The translations under genes were made by a program, and so were the position numbers. From Nanobdellota archaeon (GTDB lineage Archaea; Nanobdellota; Nanobdellia; Parvarchaeales; Parvarchaeaceae): a stretch of DNA of 34,426 nucleotides. The stretch covers positions 1 through 34,426 of the forward strand of contig JAJZMG010000049.1 of NCBI GenBank assembly GCA_021798355.1. Reading direction: 5' to 3'. Below are positions 1-8,146 of the stretch, in pieces (the first letter of the stretch is position 1; each line of letters opens with the position of its first letter). The notes under the pieces are model-generated. The model did no database searches and was not told the origin of the DNA. It saw only the letters and a program-made list of their open reading frames with translations.

Positions 1-426
1 TCCGTTGATCTTAGGTTAGGTTACGTTTTCAGAGTTTTCAAAAAGGTAAACAAGATGGTGGTAGTAGACGATTCTACAGACTACAAAGAACTTACAGAAG
101 AAATAAAGATAAAGAAAGGCGAGAGTTTTCTTATTCAACCAGGAGAGCTGGTGCATGCCATAACAATAGAGAGAATATCTCTTCCACAGAACATCTCCGC
201 AAGGATAGATGGCAGATCTAGATTTGCAAGGTTAGGCCTGCTAACACATATAAGCAGCGGTTTTATGCAGCCAGGTACTTCTGGTAAAATAGTATTGGAA
301 ATGGCTAATTTATCTCCAATAGCGCTAGCTATAAAGCCGGATACTAAGATCTGCCAAATAGTATTTGAAGAGCTAAAGGGAAGGGCAAAATATTCCGGTA
401 AATTTACAAATCAAGATAGACCTTAA
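1..426 (+). CDS. dcd: dCTP deaminase / dUTPase-fold protein, 5' end truncated by the window
   Basis: Frame is open from base 1 (SVDLRLGYVFRVFKKVNKM...), so the listed ORF start at 55 is internal. SVDLRLG, GRSRFARLGLLTH and GFMQPGTSGKIVLEMANL are Dcd/dUTPase motifs. Confidence 0.88.
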   Translation, partial: SVDLRLGYVFRVFKKVNKMVVVDDSTDYKELTEEIKIKKGESFLIQPGELVHAITIERISLPQNISARIDGRSRFARLGLLTHISSGFMQPGTSGKIVLEMANLSPIALAIKPDTKICQIVFEELKGRAKYSGKFTNQDRP

Positions 427-465
427 TAACTACGAATAACTGATACTAACCAATTTTACGAATTC

Positions 466-561
466 TCAAACCCTTGAAGCAAGGGAATTGTTCCTAAGTA
501 TTATGGCTATAAGTATCAATAAGTACAAAATCGCCGCACCTACCAAAACTATACTTGACAT
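466..561 (-). CDS. 31-aa single-TM microprotein (below the ORF-track cutoff)
   Basis: Reverse strand reads MSSIVLVGAAILYLLILIAIILRNNSLASRV*, a clean hydrophobic helix with a basic C-terminus. G-rich SD-like GGGGGAT lies just upstream of the ATG. It fills the dcd-nth intergenic gap. Confidence 0.5.
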   Translation of the reverse strand: MSSIVLVGAAILYLLILIAIILRNNSLASRV

Positions 562-686
562 ATTTTCATCCCCCTATCTATAATAGAAGACAACTTACAT
601 AAATACTTTTTGCTTTTTTTCTCTCTTTTTCATGATGAAATTACATATTTTGAATTATTCACTATGTTATAAAGTTAAAAAATTAT

Positions 687-1337
687 TTAGTTAACCCCAT
701 TTTTCGGACATAACTCGTTTATAGGGCATATCTCACACTCGGGTTTTATAGATTGACAGATTTGGTGCCCATGTTCCTTAAGTACATACGCAAAATTTTT
801 CCAATATTTTTTAGCCACTATCTCTTTTAGGTCATTTTCTATTTCATCAGGTTTTTTGCTTTTGCTTAACCCTATCCTATAAGAAAGCTTTATTACCCAT
901 GTATCTACCGGTATTCCTTCAACTATACCAAAAGCATTAATTAAGATAGTATTTGCCGTTTTTCTACCAATACCCGGCAAAGATAATAAATTTTCCATGT
1001 CATTTGGTATTTTCCCGTTGTACTTTTTATTTATTATCTTGCAGCAATTTATTATATGATTTACTTTACTTTCTGCGAAGCTAACTTTCTTTACATAATT
1101 TAGTAGACTGACTGGATCTGCCCCTGAAAAGTCTTCTACGGTTTTATATTTTTTGAAAAGCTCCGGGGTTAATTCATTTACAACCGTATCTTTTGTCTGT
1201 GCAGATAATATAGCAGCAACCAAAAGTTGTAAAGGTCCATCGAAATTAAGATAGTATTTTACGTTTCTGTATTTGTTTTCAAGTATCTCTATAACCTTTT
1301 CTGCCTTTTTATGTTCAATTAAGGCGAATTCTGACAT
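687..1337 (-). CDS. nth: Endonuclease III (HhH-GPD, 4Fe-4S)
   Basis: LLSLPGIGRKTANTILINAFG HhH motif, VDTWV catalytic Asp region, C-terminal Cx6Cx2Cx5C (CQSIKPECEICPINELC). Start trimmed to MSEFALIEHKK because the longer ORF overlaps the divergent peroxiredoxin. Confidence 0.93.
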   Translation of the reverse strand: MSEFALIEHKKAEKVIEILENKYRNVKYYLNFDGPLQLLVAAILSAQTKDTVVNELTPELFKKYKTVEDFSGADPVSLLNYVKKVSFAESKVNHIINCCKIINKKYNGKIPNDMENLLSLPGIGRKTANTILINAFGIVEGIPVDTWVIKLSYRIGLSKSKKPDEIENDLKEIVAKKYWKNFAYVLKEHGHQICQSIKPECEICPINELCPKNGVN

Positions 1338-1374
1338 ATAAGACTTATATACATGTTTTTCTTTATATGCATAT

Positions 1375-1818
1375 ATGGAAGTTAAAGAAGGAGATGCTTT
1401 CCCTGATTTTAGGCTCAAAGCGGATGATGGGATGGAAGTTTCTTTATCTGATTTAAAAGGAAAAAGAAGTGTGGTATACTTTTATCCGAAGGATGATACT
1501 CCCGGGTGTACAAAGGAGGCATGCAGTTTTAGGGATAATATAAACTCATTTAAATCTTTAGGGATTCCTGTATTTGGAATAAGTGTTGACAATATAGAAT
1601 CCCACAAAAAATTCAAAAGTAAATACTCTATCCCCTTTATCTTGTTAAGCGATTCGGATAAAAAAGTCGTTACAAAACTTGGAATAAAATCTATGTTTGG
1701 TGCCGCATCGAGGGTTACATTTATATTGGACGAGAACGGAAAAATACTGCGGATATATCCAAAGGTTTCTCCAGATAAACACGCAGAAGAGATATTAACA
1801 TTTCTTAAAAAGGGATAG
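1375..1818 (+). CDS. bcp: Peroxiredoxin, Bcp/PrxQ type
   Basis: VVYFYPKDDTPGCTKEACSFRD is the Bcp active site; C-terminal RVTFILDENGKI. Confidence 0.95.
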   Translation: MEVKEGDAFPDFRLKADDGMEVSLSDLKGKRSVVYFYPKDDTPGCTKEACSFRDNINSFKSLGIPVFGISVDNIESHKKFKSKYSIPFILLSDSDKKVVTKLGIKSMFGAASRVTFILDENGKILRIYPKVSPDKHAEEILTFLKKG

Positions 1819-1863
1819 AAAGTCTTTTAAAAACTATAAATAAACTTAACTAATAAAGATAGT

Positions 1864-2229
1864 ATGCTAAATATAGCTTATACTGTAATATTTGCTGTGC
1901 TTTTTATAGGAGGAGTTGTAGGCTCAATATTTTCAGGCGTAACTTTCTTTGCTATATTCAAACATAGAAAAGACAAGGCCCCCTTAACATCTTTCTTTCT
2001 AAACAGAGATTTAGCTACAAAGGAGTTAAACATGTTTATATACCCCGGTTTAATGCTTTTTTTGACAGGCCTTTTTACATTTGTCCAGAAAATCCTTAAC
2101 AATTATCCTTTGTTATACAATATAAATCAGATTTTCTTCTACCTTGCGTATCTTTTTGGAATAGCTGCATTGTTTGTTGTTGTATACATATCTTTTCGCT
2201 GGTTTAAACTTTTTAGGAGGTTTATATGA
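1864..2229 (+). CDS. Small multi-TM membrane protein, KHRxDKAPL family (copy 1, gene A)
   Basis: Hydrophobic helices with conserved FKHRKDKAPLTSFFLN and C-terminal FRRFI, shared with 3143-3487. Stop overlaps the next start (ATGA). Confidence 0.8.
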   Translation: MLNIAYTVIFAVLFIGGVVGSIFSGVTFFAIFKHRKDKAPLTSFFLNRDLATKELNMFIYPGLMLFLTGLFTFVQKILNNYPLLYNINQIFFYLAYLFGIAALFVVVYISFRWFKLFRRFI

Positions 2230-2531
2230 ATACAGATTTTTTATATGGTGTAATTTTATTTGTTCTGGGCTCTTTAATTCTTTTCTTTGTACTAGTTTTA
2301 AGGAAAAAGCTGAATAAAAATCCCACTTTATTTTTATCTTCATTTTACATTAAAAAATACAAACAATATGCTTTTGTATTATTCTTTTTGACTACTTTAA
2401 TTTTAGTGACAAATTATGGGATAACCACGGTTGTTTCATTAAGTAATCCTGCAACTCTTATCTGGGAATATGGTAACATCATATTGTTTGCTACTCTTGC
2501 CTTATTTTTCCTATTTATGTCTCAGTCCTAA
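2226..2531 (+). CDS. Small multi-TM membrane protein (copy 1, gene B)
   Basis: Starts in the ATGA overlap after AGGAGG; hydrophobic helices; positional and junction similarity to 3484-3801. Confidence 0.75.
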   Translation: MNTDFLYGVILFVLGSLILFFVLVLRKKLNKNPTLFLSSFYIKKYKQYAFVLFFLTTLILVTNYGITTVVSLSNPATLIWEYGNIILFATLALFFLFMSQS

Positions 2532-2974
2532 AAATCGTTGAACACTTTTGTTTCATTTTCACTTGATGGATTACTTCTGTCCGCACTAAATACTTTATAA
2601 CTCCTCGGTTTTAACATAGAAACAATATAGTCAAATGCAAGTGAAGGATTACTTTCATTTCCGCAGGAGTATATATCTACTGTAGCGTATCTACTTTCAG
2701 GCCAGGTATGCAGTGATATATGGCTTTCAACTATCAATGCTATTATAGATACCCCACCTATGTCAGGAGAGTTTATAGTGTTGAATTGTCTTTCTAATAT
2801 ATCAATTATGTGGAGATTACCTGCTCTGGAAGCTTCTATTACAGACTCTTTTAAGTATATCATATTTTTAAGGATAGAATCCTCAATGTCATAAAGATTT
2901 CCAAAAACGTGCTTGCCAATTACAGGGGTTAAGTTACCTTCAAACAAACCCAATTTTTTACTTCTTTTTCTCAT
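2528..2974 (-). CDS. speH: S-adenosylmethionine decarboxylase proenzyme (prokaryotic class)
   Basis: GGVSIIALIVESHISLHTWPESRYATVDIYSCG: ES cleavage site giving pyruvoyl-Ser, plus conserved His and Cys. Confidence 0.93.
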   Translation of the reverse strand: MRKRSKKLGLFEGNLTPVIGKHVFGNLYDIEDSILKNMIYLKESVIEASRAGNLHIIDILERQFNTINSPDIGGVSIIALIVESHISLHTWPESRYATVDIYSCGNESNPSLAFDYIVSMLKPRSYKVFSADRSNPSSENETKVFNDF

Positions 2975-3098
2975 TGATTATTATTGAATACTTCCATTTA
3001 AATAATTATCTACTTAGTGTAGTTAAATTTGGTAAGTTCGTGTAGAATTCCTTTTTTGTAAGAACAATATACACAAGAGATAGGGAGTTCGCTTTAAA

Positions 3099-3129
3099 AT
3101 AGGCACCGAAAACTATTTTATATGCCTAT
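3099..3129. promoter_or_regulatory. Inverted repeat flanking the putative TATA box of the 3143 gene
   Basis: ATAGGCA-(17 nt containing ATTTTATA)-TGCCTAT; TATA about 25 nt before ATG 3143. Confidence 0.5.
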
Positions 3130-3142
3130 CGCTTACTAATTT

Positions 3143-3487
3143 ATGCTTTACGAAAATTTCCATTTTTATTGGATATTGTTTGAGACTATAAATGGTTTAA
3201 TCGTCTCAATTTTAAGCGCTTTTGATATATACATACTATACAAACATAGAAGCGATAAAGCTCCATTAGTAAGGTGGGCTTTAAATGAAAAAGCATCTAA
3301 GAATAACTTTTCCATTCTTTTGACAGCGTCTATCCTATTCATAGTTATATTTGTAGTCTATTCTTGGGGCTCAGTGGTAAATAATACCTCTATTAAGATC
3401 ACGGCTGAGCTAATAGGCACGTTTACATATTTAATGGTAAGCTATGTGATAGTAAATTGGTCAAGGATATTTTTGAGGTTTATATGA
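3143..3487 (+). CDS. Small multi-TM membrane protein, KHRxDKAPL family (copy 2, gene A)
   Basis: LYKHRSDKAPLVRWALN ... SRIFLRFI, paralogous to 1864-2229; ATGA overlap with the next gene. Confidence 0.8.
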   Translation: MLYENFHFYWILFETINGLIVSILSAFDIYILYKHRSDKAPLVRWALNEKASKNNFSILLTASILFIVIFVVYSWGSVVNNTSIKITAELIGTFTYLMVSYVIVNWSRIFLRFI

Positions 3488-3801
3488 ATAGCGGATTTTA
3501 TGAGGCAATTGTAATTGGAGTTATAGGCATGATGATAACTGTTTCAGTAATAAAATTCATGAAAGTTTTTTATAGCAGCCCTTTAAAATCGGTCCAGCTT
3601 ATACGACTTAATAAAAATTCAGTTAGGGTATTTATTATTTTTTTGTCTATGAATTTTATATTTTTATTAGGTTACTTACTGCAGTATTTTAACTTTTTAG
3701 ACAATTCCGATTTATTGGCAATATTAGTATATGCTTTAGGAACCTCTTTTTTCTTTTTGTCACTTGCAAGGATACTCTCTACAAAGTACAAAATGAATTA
3801 A
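3484..3801 (+). CDS. Small multi-TM membrane protein (copy 2, gene B)
   Basis: Start trimmed to ATG 3484 (MNSGFYEA...), which preserves the ATGA coupling seen in copy 1. Confidence 0.75.
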   Translation: MNSGFYEAIVIGVIGMMITVSVIKFMKVFYSSPLKSVQLIRLNKNSVRVFIIFLSMNFIFLLGYLLQYFNFLDNSDLLAILVYALGTSFFFLSLARILSTKYKMN

Positions 3802-3850
3802 GGCTAGTTAAGTTAGAAAGGCTTTTATAAGATTCTGCCCTTTAAACGCC

Positions 3851-4357
3851 ATGTTAAAGAAAACTACAAATAAAGATTTTGATAAATATAATAAATTGAG
3901 GCAGGATTTAGATTCCATTATTGAGAGTTTTAAAACTGACGATCCTGCTAAAATATTGAAGTTTTCTTATAGTAACTTGTCAGACTACTTTAAAAACATA
4001 CAAATTAAGTCTTTAAACAAAAGGAAAGAAGAAATGAAGTTTCCAGGAAAACCAAGTGATTATACTTTGACACGAAACGCCATAAGGGATAATAAATTAA
4101 GTATTATGCATGATAGTTTCCCGCTGTTTTATATGGAAGGGATATACAGAAATAGGCATTTCAAGGATGAAAGAGATTACCTCGGAGTTAAAATAAGTGG
4201 AAAAATAATTCCAGCAGCCTATATACAACATATAAAGTCTAGAGATTACAAGATTTATCTCGACTATAACATTGTAAAAAATGTGGATAATGAAATGTTT
4301 AAACGACTTATAGCTGCTGCCAGTATATTGTTGTCTGAGTATAAGAATAAATCTTAA
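3851..4357 (+). CDS. Hypothetical protein, 168 aa
   Basis: Intact ORF with TATA-like CTTTTATAAG about 25 nt before the ATG. Confidence 0.7.
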   Translation: MLKKTTNKDFDKYNKLRQDLDSIIESFKTDDPAKILKFSYSNLSDYFKNIQIKSLNKRKEEMKFPGKPSDYTLTRNAIRDNKLSIMHDSFPLFYMEGIYRNRHFKDERDYLGVKISGKIIPAAYIQHIKSRDYKIYLDYNIVKNVDNEMFKRLIAAASILLSEYKNKS

Positions 4358-4410
4358 CTAGTTTTAATAGTATGACAAATTTAGTCTTTCCAATATAACT
4401 GTAGACCGAG

Positions 4411-4429
4411 TTTGTGTTTATGACACAAA
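4411..4429. repeat. Inverted repeat TTTGTGT-TTATG-ACACAAA
   Basis: Perfect 7-bp arms with 5-nt loop in the 180-nt gap between 4357 and 4538. Confidence 0.5.
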
Positions 4430-4537
4430 ATCAAATTTTTGGTGACAAAAAGGTATTAATAATATTATCTATCTAATATTTTTGTACTACAGATACAAAC
4501 ATCTCTAAAAAATGTAGTATAATCATAAACAATATTT

Positions 4538-4846
4538 TTGAAACTAATTATGAAAATAAACTCAAAAAATGATAAGTTGGATGAAATGCTTTTCGATTGC
4601 CGTTTGACCCTATTTGGAAAAGCAGATTTAGATCTATTTTTAAATGCAGATAACATAAAGAATTACATAGAAAAGGACTCTTTGCTCTATTCTTCCGATT
4701 TTAAAATTTTAAGCAGGGATAGAATCGCTTTTGATATCGGCTTTTACACAGTATCAAATAAATATGAATTAAAAGGCAAGCTAAACAGCCTTGCGAGCAA
4801 ATATTTTCTTGGTATAACCTACAAATTACATGTTATACCTGATTAA
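4538..4846 (+). CDS. Hypothetical protein, about 100 aa (start may be 4550)
   Basis: Intact ORF in a gap otherwise lacking better candidates; no family recognised. Confidence 0.55.
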   Translation: MKLIMKINSKNDKLDEMLFDCRLTLFGKADLDLFLNADNIKNYIEKDSLLYSSDFKILSRDRIAFDIGFYTVSNKYELKGKLNSLASKYFLGITYKLHVIPD

Positions 4847-4866
4847 TTTGTAAGGCGTTTTTATAA

Positions 4867-5487
4867 TTAATTATTTTTATAGACATCCTTGAACTTAACA
4901 TACCTTTCATTTAATTTTTTCCAGTCTAAATTATTAAAGAATGGTTCTAAGTATTTTGCTTTATCAGGCCCATAATCAACATAAAACGCATGCTCATAAA
5001 CATCTAACGCTATAATGGGTATCGAACCCCATACTGCCCCGTCATTGTGCACATCCGCCAAAAACGTTCTAAGCTTATTGTCTGTAGGGTCTATTGCAAG
5101 TATGGCCCATCCTCTAGCTGCCTTTGCAGTTGCCATCATATCTAACTTGAAATTTTCAAAGCTGCCGAAGTCTTCATTTATCCTTTTTATAAGAGGCATA
5201 TCTTCAGAATATTTGCCATCTCCTCCGAACATTTCAAAATATAATTCATGTAACAGTTGACCGCTTGCATTAAATGTTTCTTCCTTTTTCAAAGATCTAA
5301 ATTCGCTGTAATTTGCATTTGCGGCGGCTTTATCAACCGTTTTAAGCTTGCCATTAACTTCATTTCTCTTTTTAACGTAACCCGCATAATGTACGTCATG
5401 GTGAAAGCTTATCTGCTTCTCAGAAAATCCATCTAAGGATTTATACTTTAGTTTCTGCACTTCATACTGGTCATCGTAGTTTGCCAT
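4867..5487 (-). CDS. sodA: Fe/Mn superoxide dismutase
   Basis: SFHHDVHYAGYVKKRN, LLHELYFEMFGGDG, DVYEHAFYVDYG metal-binding motifs. Start trimmed to MANYDDQYEV (5487). Confidence 0.93.
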   Translation of the reverse strand: MANYDDQYEVQKLKYKSLDGFSEKQISFHHDVHYAGYVKKRNEVNGKLKTVDKAAANANYSEFRSLKKEETFNASGQLLHELYFEMFGGDGKYSEDMPLIKRINEDFGSFENFKLDMMATAKAARGWAILAIDPTDNKLRTFLADVHNDGAVWGSIPIIALDVYEHAFYVDYGPDKAKYLEPFFNNLDWKKLNERYVKFKDVYKNN

Positions 5488-5565
5488 AAAATCACCTAGG
5501 AGTATGAAACAGTCATAGTATATAAAATTTTTAACAATAAAAGGAAAGTATTTAAACATAAAATC

Positions 5566-5580
5566 TATCTAAAATAGATA
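5566..5580. promoter_or_regulatory. Perfect palindrome upstream of padR-like gene
   Basis: TATCTA-AAA-TAGATA. Confidence 0.5.
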
Positions 5581-5599
5581 TCGTAAAGCGATATTATAA
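5578..5599. promoter_or_regulatory. Putative operator ATATCGTA-AAG-CGATATTATAA
   Basis: Inverted repeat ATATCG-TAAAG-CGATAT; shares 19 bases plus one gap with 33663-33685. Confidence 0.55.
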
Positions 5600-5608
5600 G
5601 ATGAAAAT

Positions 5609-6127
5609 ATGAAAGACAAAGAAGATAACTTTAATGAAATAAAATTTGGATTTAATCTAGACCAGCACGTTATGCAAAAGATTGCACATTCAATGCACGG
5701 CATAAGTCGCGGTTTTGGGATAAAATATTGGATATTGATGTTAGTGTCAAAGGAAAAAATGACAGGTGCACAGATGATAGACAGGATATATGAAATGAGT
5801 TTTGGCTTCTGGAGGCCTTCTCCCGGTAGTATATATTCTATTTTAAAATACCTCTCAGAAAGCGGTTTTGTGAAAGTAGAACAGAAGGACAACAAAAAAT
5901 ATTATTCTGTTACTAATAAGGGAAAAGAGTATCTAGACAGCTCATGGTTTCCATGGAGATCTGCTTCTTCATTCATGAACAAGGATGAAGGAACAAGCAT
6001 AAACGAAACCATAGAAACCTTGGATAACCTGTCAGAATTTATATCAGAAAAGGAAAAGCTTCTGAGTAATGAAAACAAGAAAACCCTAAAAAAGATAGGG
6101 GATAGGCTGCACGCTATACTCAAATGA
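5609..6127 (+). CDS. PadR-family transcriptional regulator
   Basis: MTGAQMIDRIYEMSFGFWRPSPGSIYSILKYLSESGFVKVEQKDNKKYYSVTNKGKEYL: PadR winged helix. Confidence 0.93.
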   Translation: MKDKEDNFNEIKFGFNLDQHVMQKIAHSMHGISRGFGIKYWILMLVSKEKMTGAQMIDRIYEMSFGFWRPSPGSIYSILKYLSESGFVKVEQKDNKKYYSVTNKGKEYLDSSWFPWRSASSFMNKDEGTSINETIETLDNLSEFISEKEKLLSNENKKTLKKIGDRLHAILK

Positions 6128-6128
6128 T

Positions 6129-6908
6129 ATGGAATATTCTATAATTGCAGACAAACTAACTAAAAAATTCGGAGAGTTTACTGCTGATAATGCTATAAGC
6201 TTAAAGATAAAAAACGGGGAGATATTTGGGATTTTAGGTCCAAATGGAGCGGGAAAAACGACTTTAATAAGCATGCTCACTACATTAATAAAGCCGACAA
6301 GCGGTCATGCATCTGTACTCGGACACGATGTAATAAAAGAAGCATTGGAAGTTAGAAAGTCCATAGGCGTAATAACAGAAAAGGTTACTATGTATCCTCC
6401 GCTTACGGCAGAAGAAAATTTGATGTTTTTTGGAAGACTTTATGGAATAAAAAAGAAAGATCTTGAGGAAAGGATAAATAAAGGGTTAGAAGAGTTCCAG
6501 CTTTCTAAATTCAGAAAAAGACCAGTAGGTACGTTTTCGTTGGGTATGAAAAGGCGATTGGACCTAGTAAGAGTATTGTTGAATGAGCCGAAGATCTTCT
6601 TTTTGGACGAGCCTACTGTCGGTCTCGACCCTATAACTGTTTCATTTATAAAGAAAAAGATAAGGGACATAAACAAGAGAGGAAGCACTATCATACTTAC
6701 AACACATATAATGCAGGACGCAGATGAACTTTCTGACAGAGTTGCGCTGATAGACCATGGTAATTTAATGGCATGTGATACTCCTAATAGTCTTAAGAAA
6801 AAATTAGGGAAAAACGCAACTTTAGAAAACGTTTTCATACATTATGCAGGCGAAGAATTAAGAGACGAAACTGAAAAGATGAGTTTGGCTCCTAGGAGAG
6901 GCATGTGA
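6129..6908 (+). CDS. ABC transporter ATP-binding protein
   Basis: Walker A GPNGAGKTT, signature SLGMKRRLDLVRVLL, Walker B IFFLDEPTVGLDP. Confidence 0.96.
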   Translation: MEYSIIADKLTKKFGEFTADNAISLKIKNGEIFGILGPNGAGKTTLISMLTTLIKPTSGHASVLGHDVIKEALEVRKSIGVITEKVTMYPPLTAEENLMFFGRLYGIKKKDLEERINKGLEEFQLSKFRKRPVGTFSLGMKRRLDLVRVLLNEPKIFFLDEPTVGLDPITVSFIKKKIRDINKRGSTIILTTHIMQDADELSDRVALIDHGNLMACDTPNSLKKKLGKNATLENVFIHYAGEELRDETEKMSLAPRRGM

Positions 6909-8107
6909 TGGCATTCAAGGCGTTAAATGATGCGTTAATTGTAGCTAAGAGGGATTTGATTGAACTTTACCGAACGCCATTCAGGCTTGTTATGATGTTT
7001 GTATTTCCAATACTAATAATAACGTTATTTGGTTTCATGTTCCCGTCGACTTCTAGCTTCAACGGCATTCATATAGGTATAGTAAACAATGACAGTGGCT
7101 TTACTTTGAATGGCCAAACAGTCTATTTAAGTAATTCCTTTATATCGCTTGTAAAATATAATTCAAGCATTGCTTTTAGAAACTATTCTTCATTGGCTTC
7201 TGCTGAATCAGCTTTAAGAAGCGGCACAATAGATTCTATTATCTATTTTCCCGCAAATTTCACAAGCAAAAGTCTTTCTGGCCAGCCCACGCAATTAAAG
7301 CTCGTAACTAACCCTACTTCTCCAACATTAGAAGAATACATAGATACTAAGGTATCTATAGCATCAACTGTACTTTCCGCAGAAATTGTCAACGGAACGG
7401 TTTCTAAATTGAATTCTGAGCTTGTGGGTCTACCGAAAATAAATCCTCAATTCGTTATTTCTCCCGTAGTTGTAAGTGCTGCTCCAATAATATCCGGTAA
7501 CTATTTTGATTTTATAGGTCCTGGCTTAATAATGCTCCTAAGTATGATGGCAGGATTAACTGCGTTAGGGTCAGCTTTAAGCAGGGAAAAAGAGGATGGA
7601 ACTATTACTGCGGTAATGCTTTCGCCAATAAGAACAGGCTCTTTCTTGACTGGAAAAATGCTTTCACAGTTAGTAAGAAGCTTAATACAATCTGCTGTAG
7701 TTGTTATCCTTGTAATACTCCTGTTCCACATGAGTTTCAATGGCAACATACTGCTCATGGCAGCAATCCTTATACTTGGTATATTCGGTTTTCTTGGCTT
7801 AGGCCTTTTAGTAACGGCATTGACAAAGGATCAGGAAACTTCTCAATTATTGTTAAATTTAGTTTTCTTTCCGATGCTTTTTTTAAGCGGAGTACTATAT
7901 CCTTTACAAGAGTTGCCCTCGGTTATAGCAGATATAGCAAAGTTCCTGCCCCTAACCTACGGGGTCCAAGCTTTCAGACAAGTAGTCGTTTTCAATGCAT
8001 CATTTAGTTCAGTATGGTCATCGATGCTCATACTCTTTTTATTCGGCGCGGTATCCCTTGTAATTGCAGTACCTGTATTTCTAGTAAAGAAAGGTAGTGG
8101 TAATTAG
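6908..8107 (+). CDS. ABC-2 type permease
   Basis: N-terminal TM, extracytoplasmic domain, C-terminal TM block (SREKEDGTITAVMLSPIRTGSFLTGKM, LFLSGVLYPLQELP). TGATG junction with the ATPase. Confidence 0.93.
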   Translation: MAFKALNDALIVAKRDLIELYRTPFRLVMMFVFPILIITLFGFMFPSTSSFNGIHIGIVNNDSGFTLNGQTVYLSNSFISLVKYNSSIAFRNYSSLASAESALRSGTIDSIIYFPANFTSKSLSGQPTQLKLVTNPTSPTLEEYIDTKVSIASTVLSAEIVNGTVSKLNSELVGLPKINPQFVISPVVVSAAPIISGNYFDFIGPGLIMLLSMMAGLTALGSALSREKEDGTITAVMLSPIRTGSFLTGKMLSQLVRSLIQSAVVVILVILLFHMSFNGNILLMAAILILGIFGFLGLGLLVTALTKDQETSQLLLNLVFFPMLFLSGVLYPLQELPSVIADIAKFLPLTYGVQAFRQVVVFNASFSSVWSSMLILFLFGAVSLVIAVPVFLVKKGSGN

Positions 8108-8146
8108 AATAGTTATAAAAGTATAGATTAGATATTAATATATAAA

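Noticed and set aside
632-694. 20-aa ORF MMKLHILNYSLCYKVKKLFS
   Set aside because: Too short, overlaps the nth stop, no ribosome-binding signal.
1338-1418. N-terminal extension of the endonuclease III ORF
   Set aside because: Would overlap the divergent peroxiredoxin gene and has no domain content; internal Met at 1337 fits better.
4465-4656. 63-aa reverse-strand ORF overlapping 4538-4846
   Set aside because: Weaker composition than the forward ORF and overlaps a gap with simple repeats.
5488-5559. N-terminal extension of SOD ORF resembling a signal peptide (MFKYFPFIVKNFIYYDCFILLGDF)
   Set aside because: Lies over promoter-like AT-rich sequence; MANYDDQYEV start is typical for SOD. An exported form cannot be fully excluded.
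6440-6838. 132-aa reverse-strand ORF inside the ABC ATPase gene
   Set aside because: Antisense to signature and Walker B motifs.
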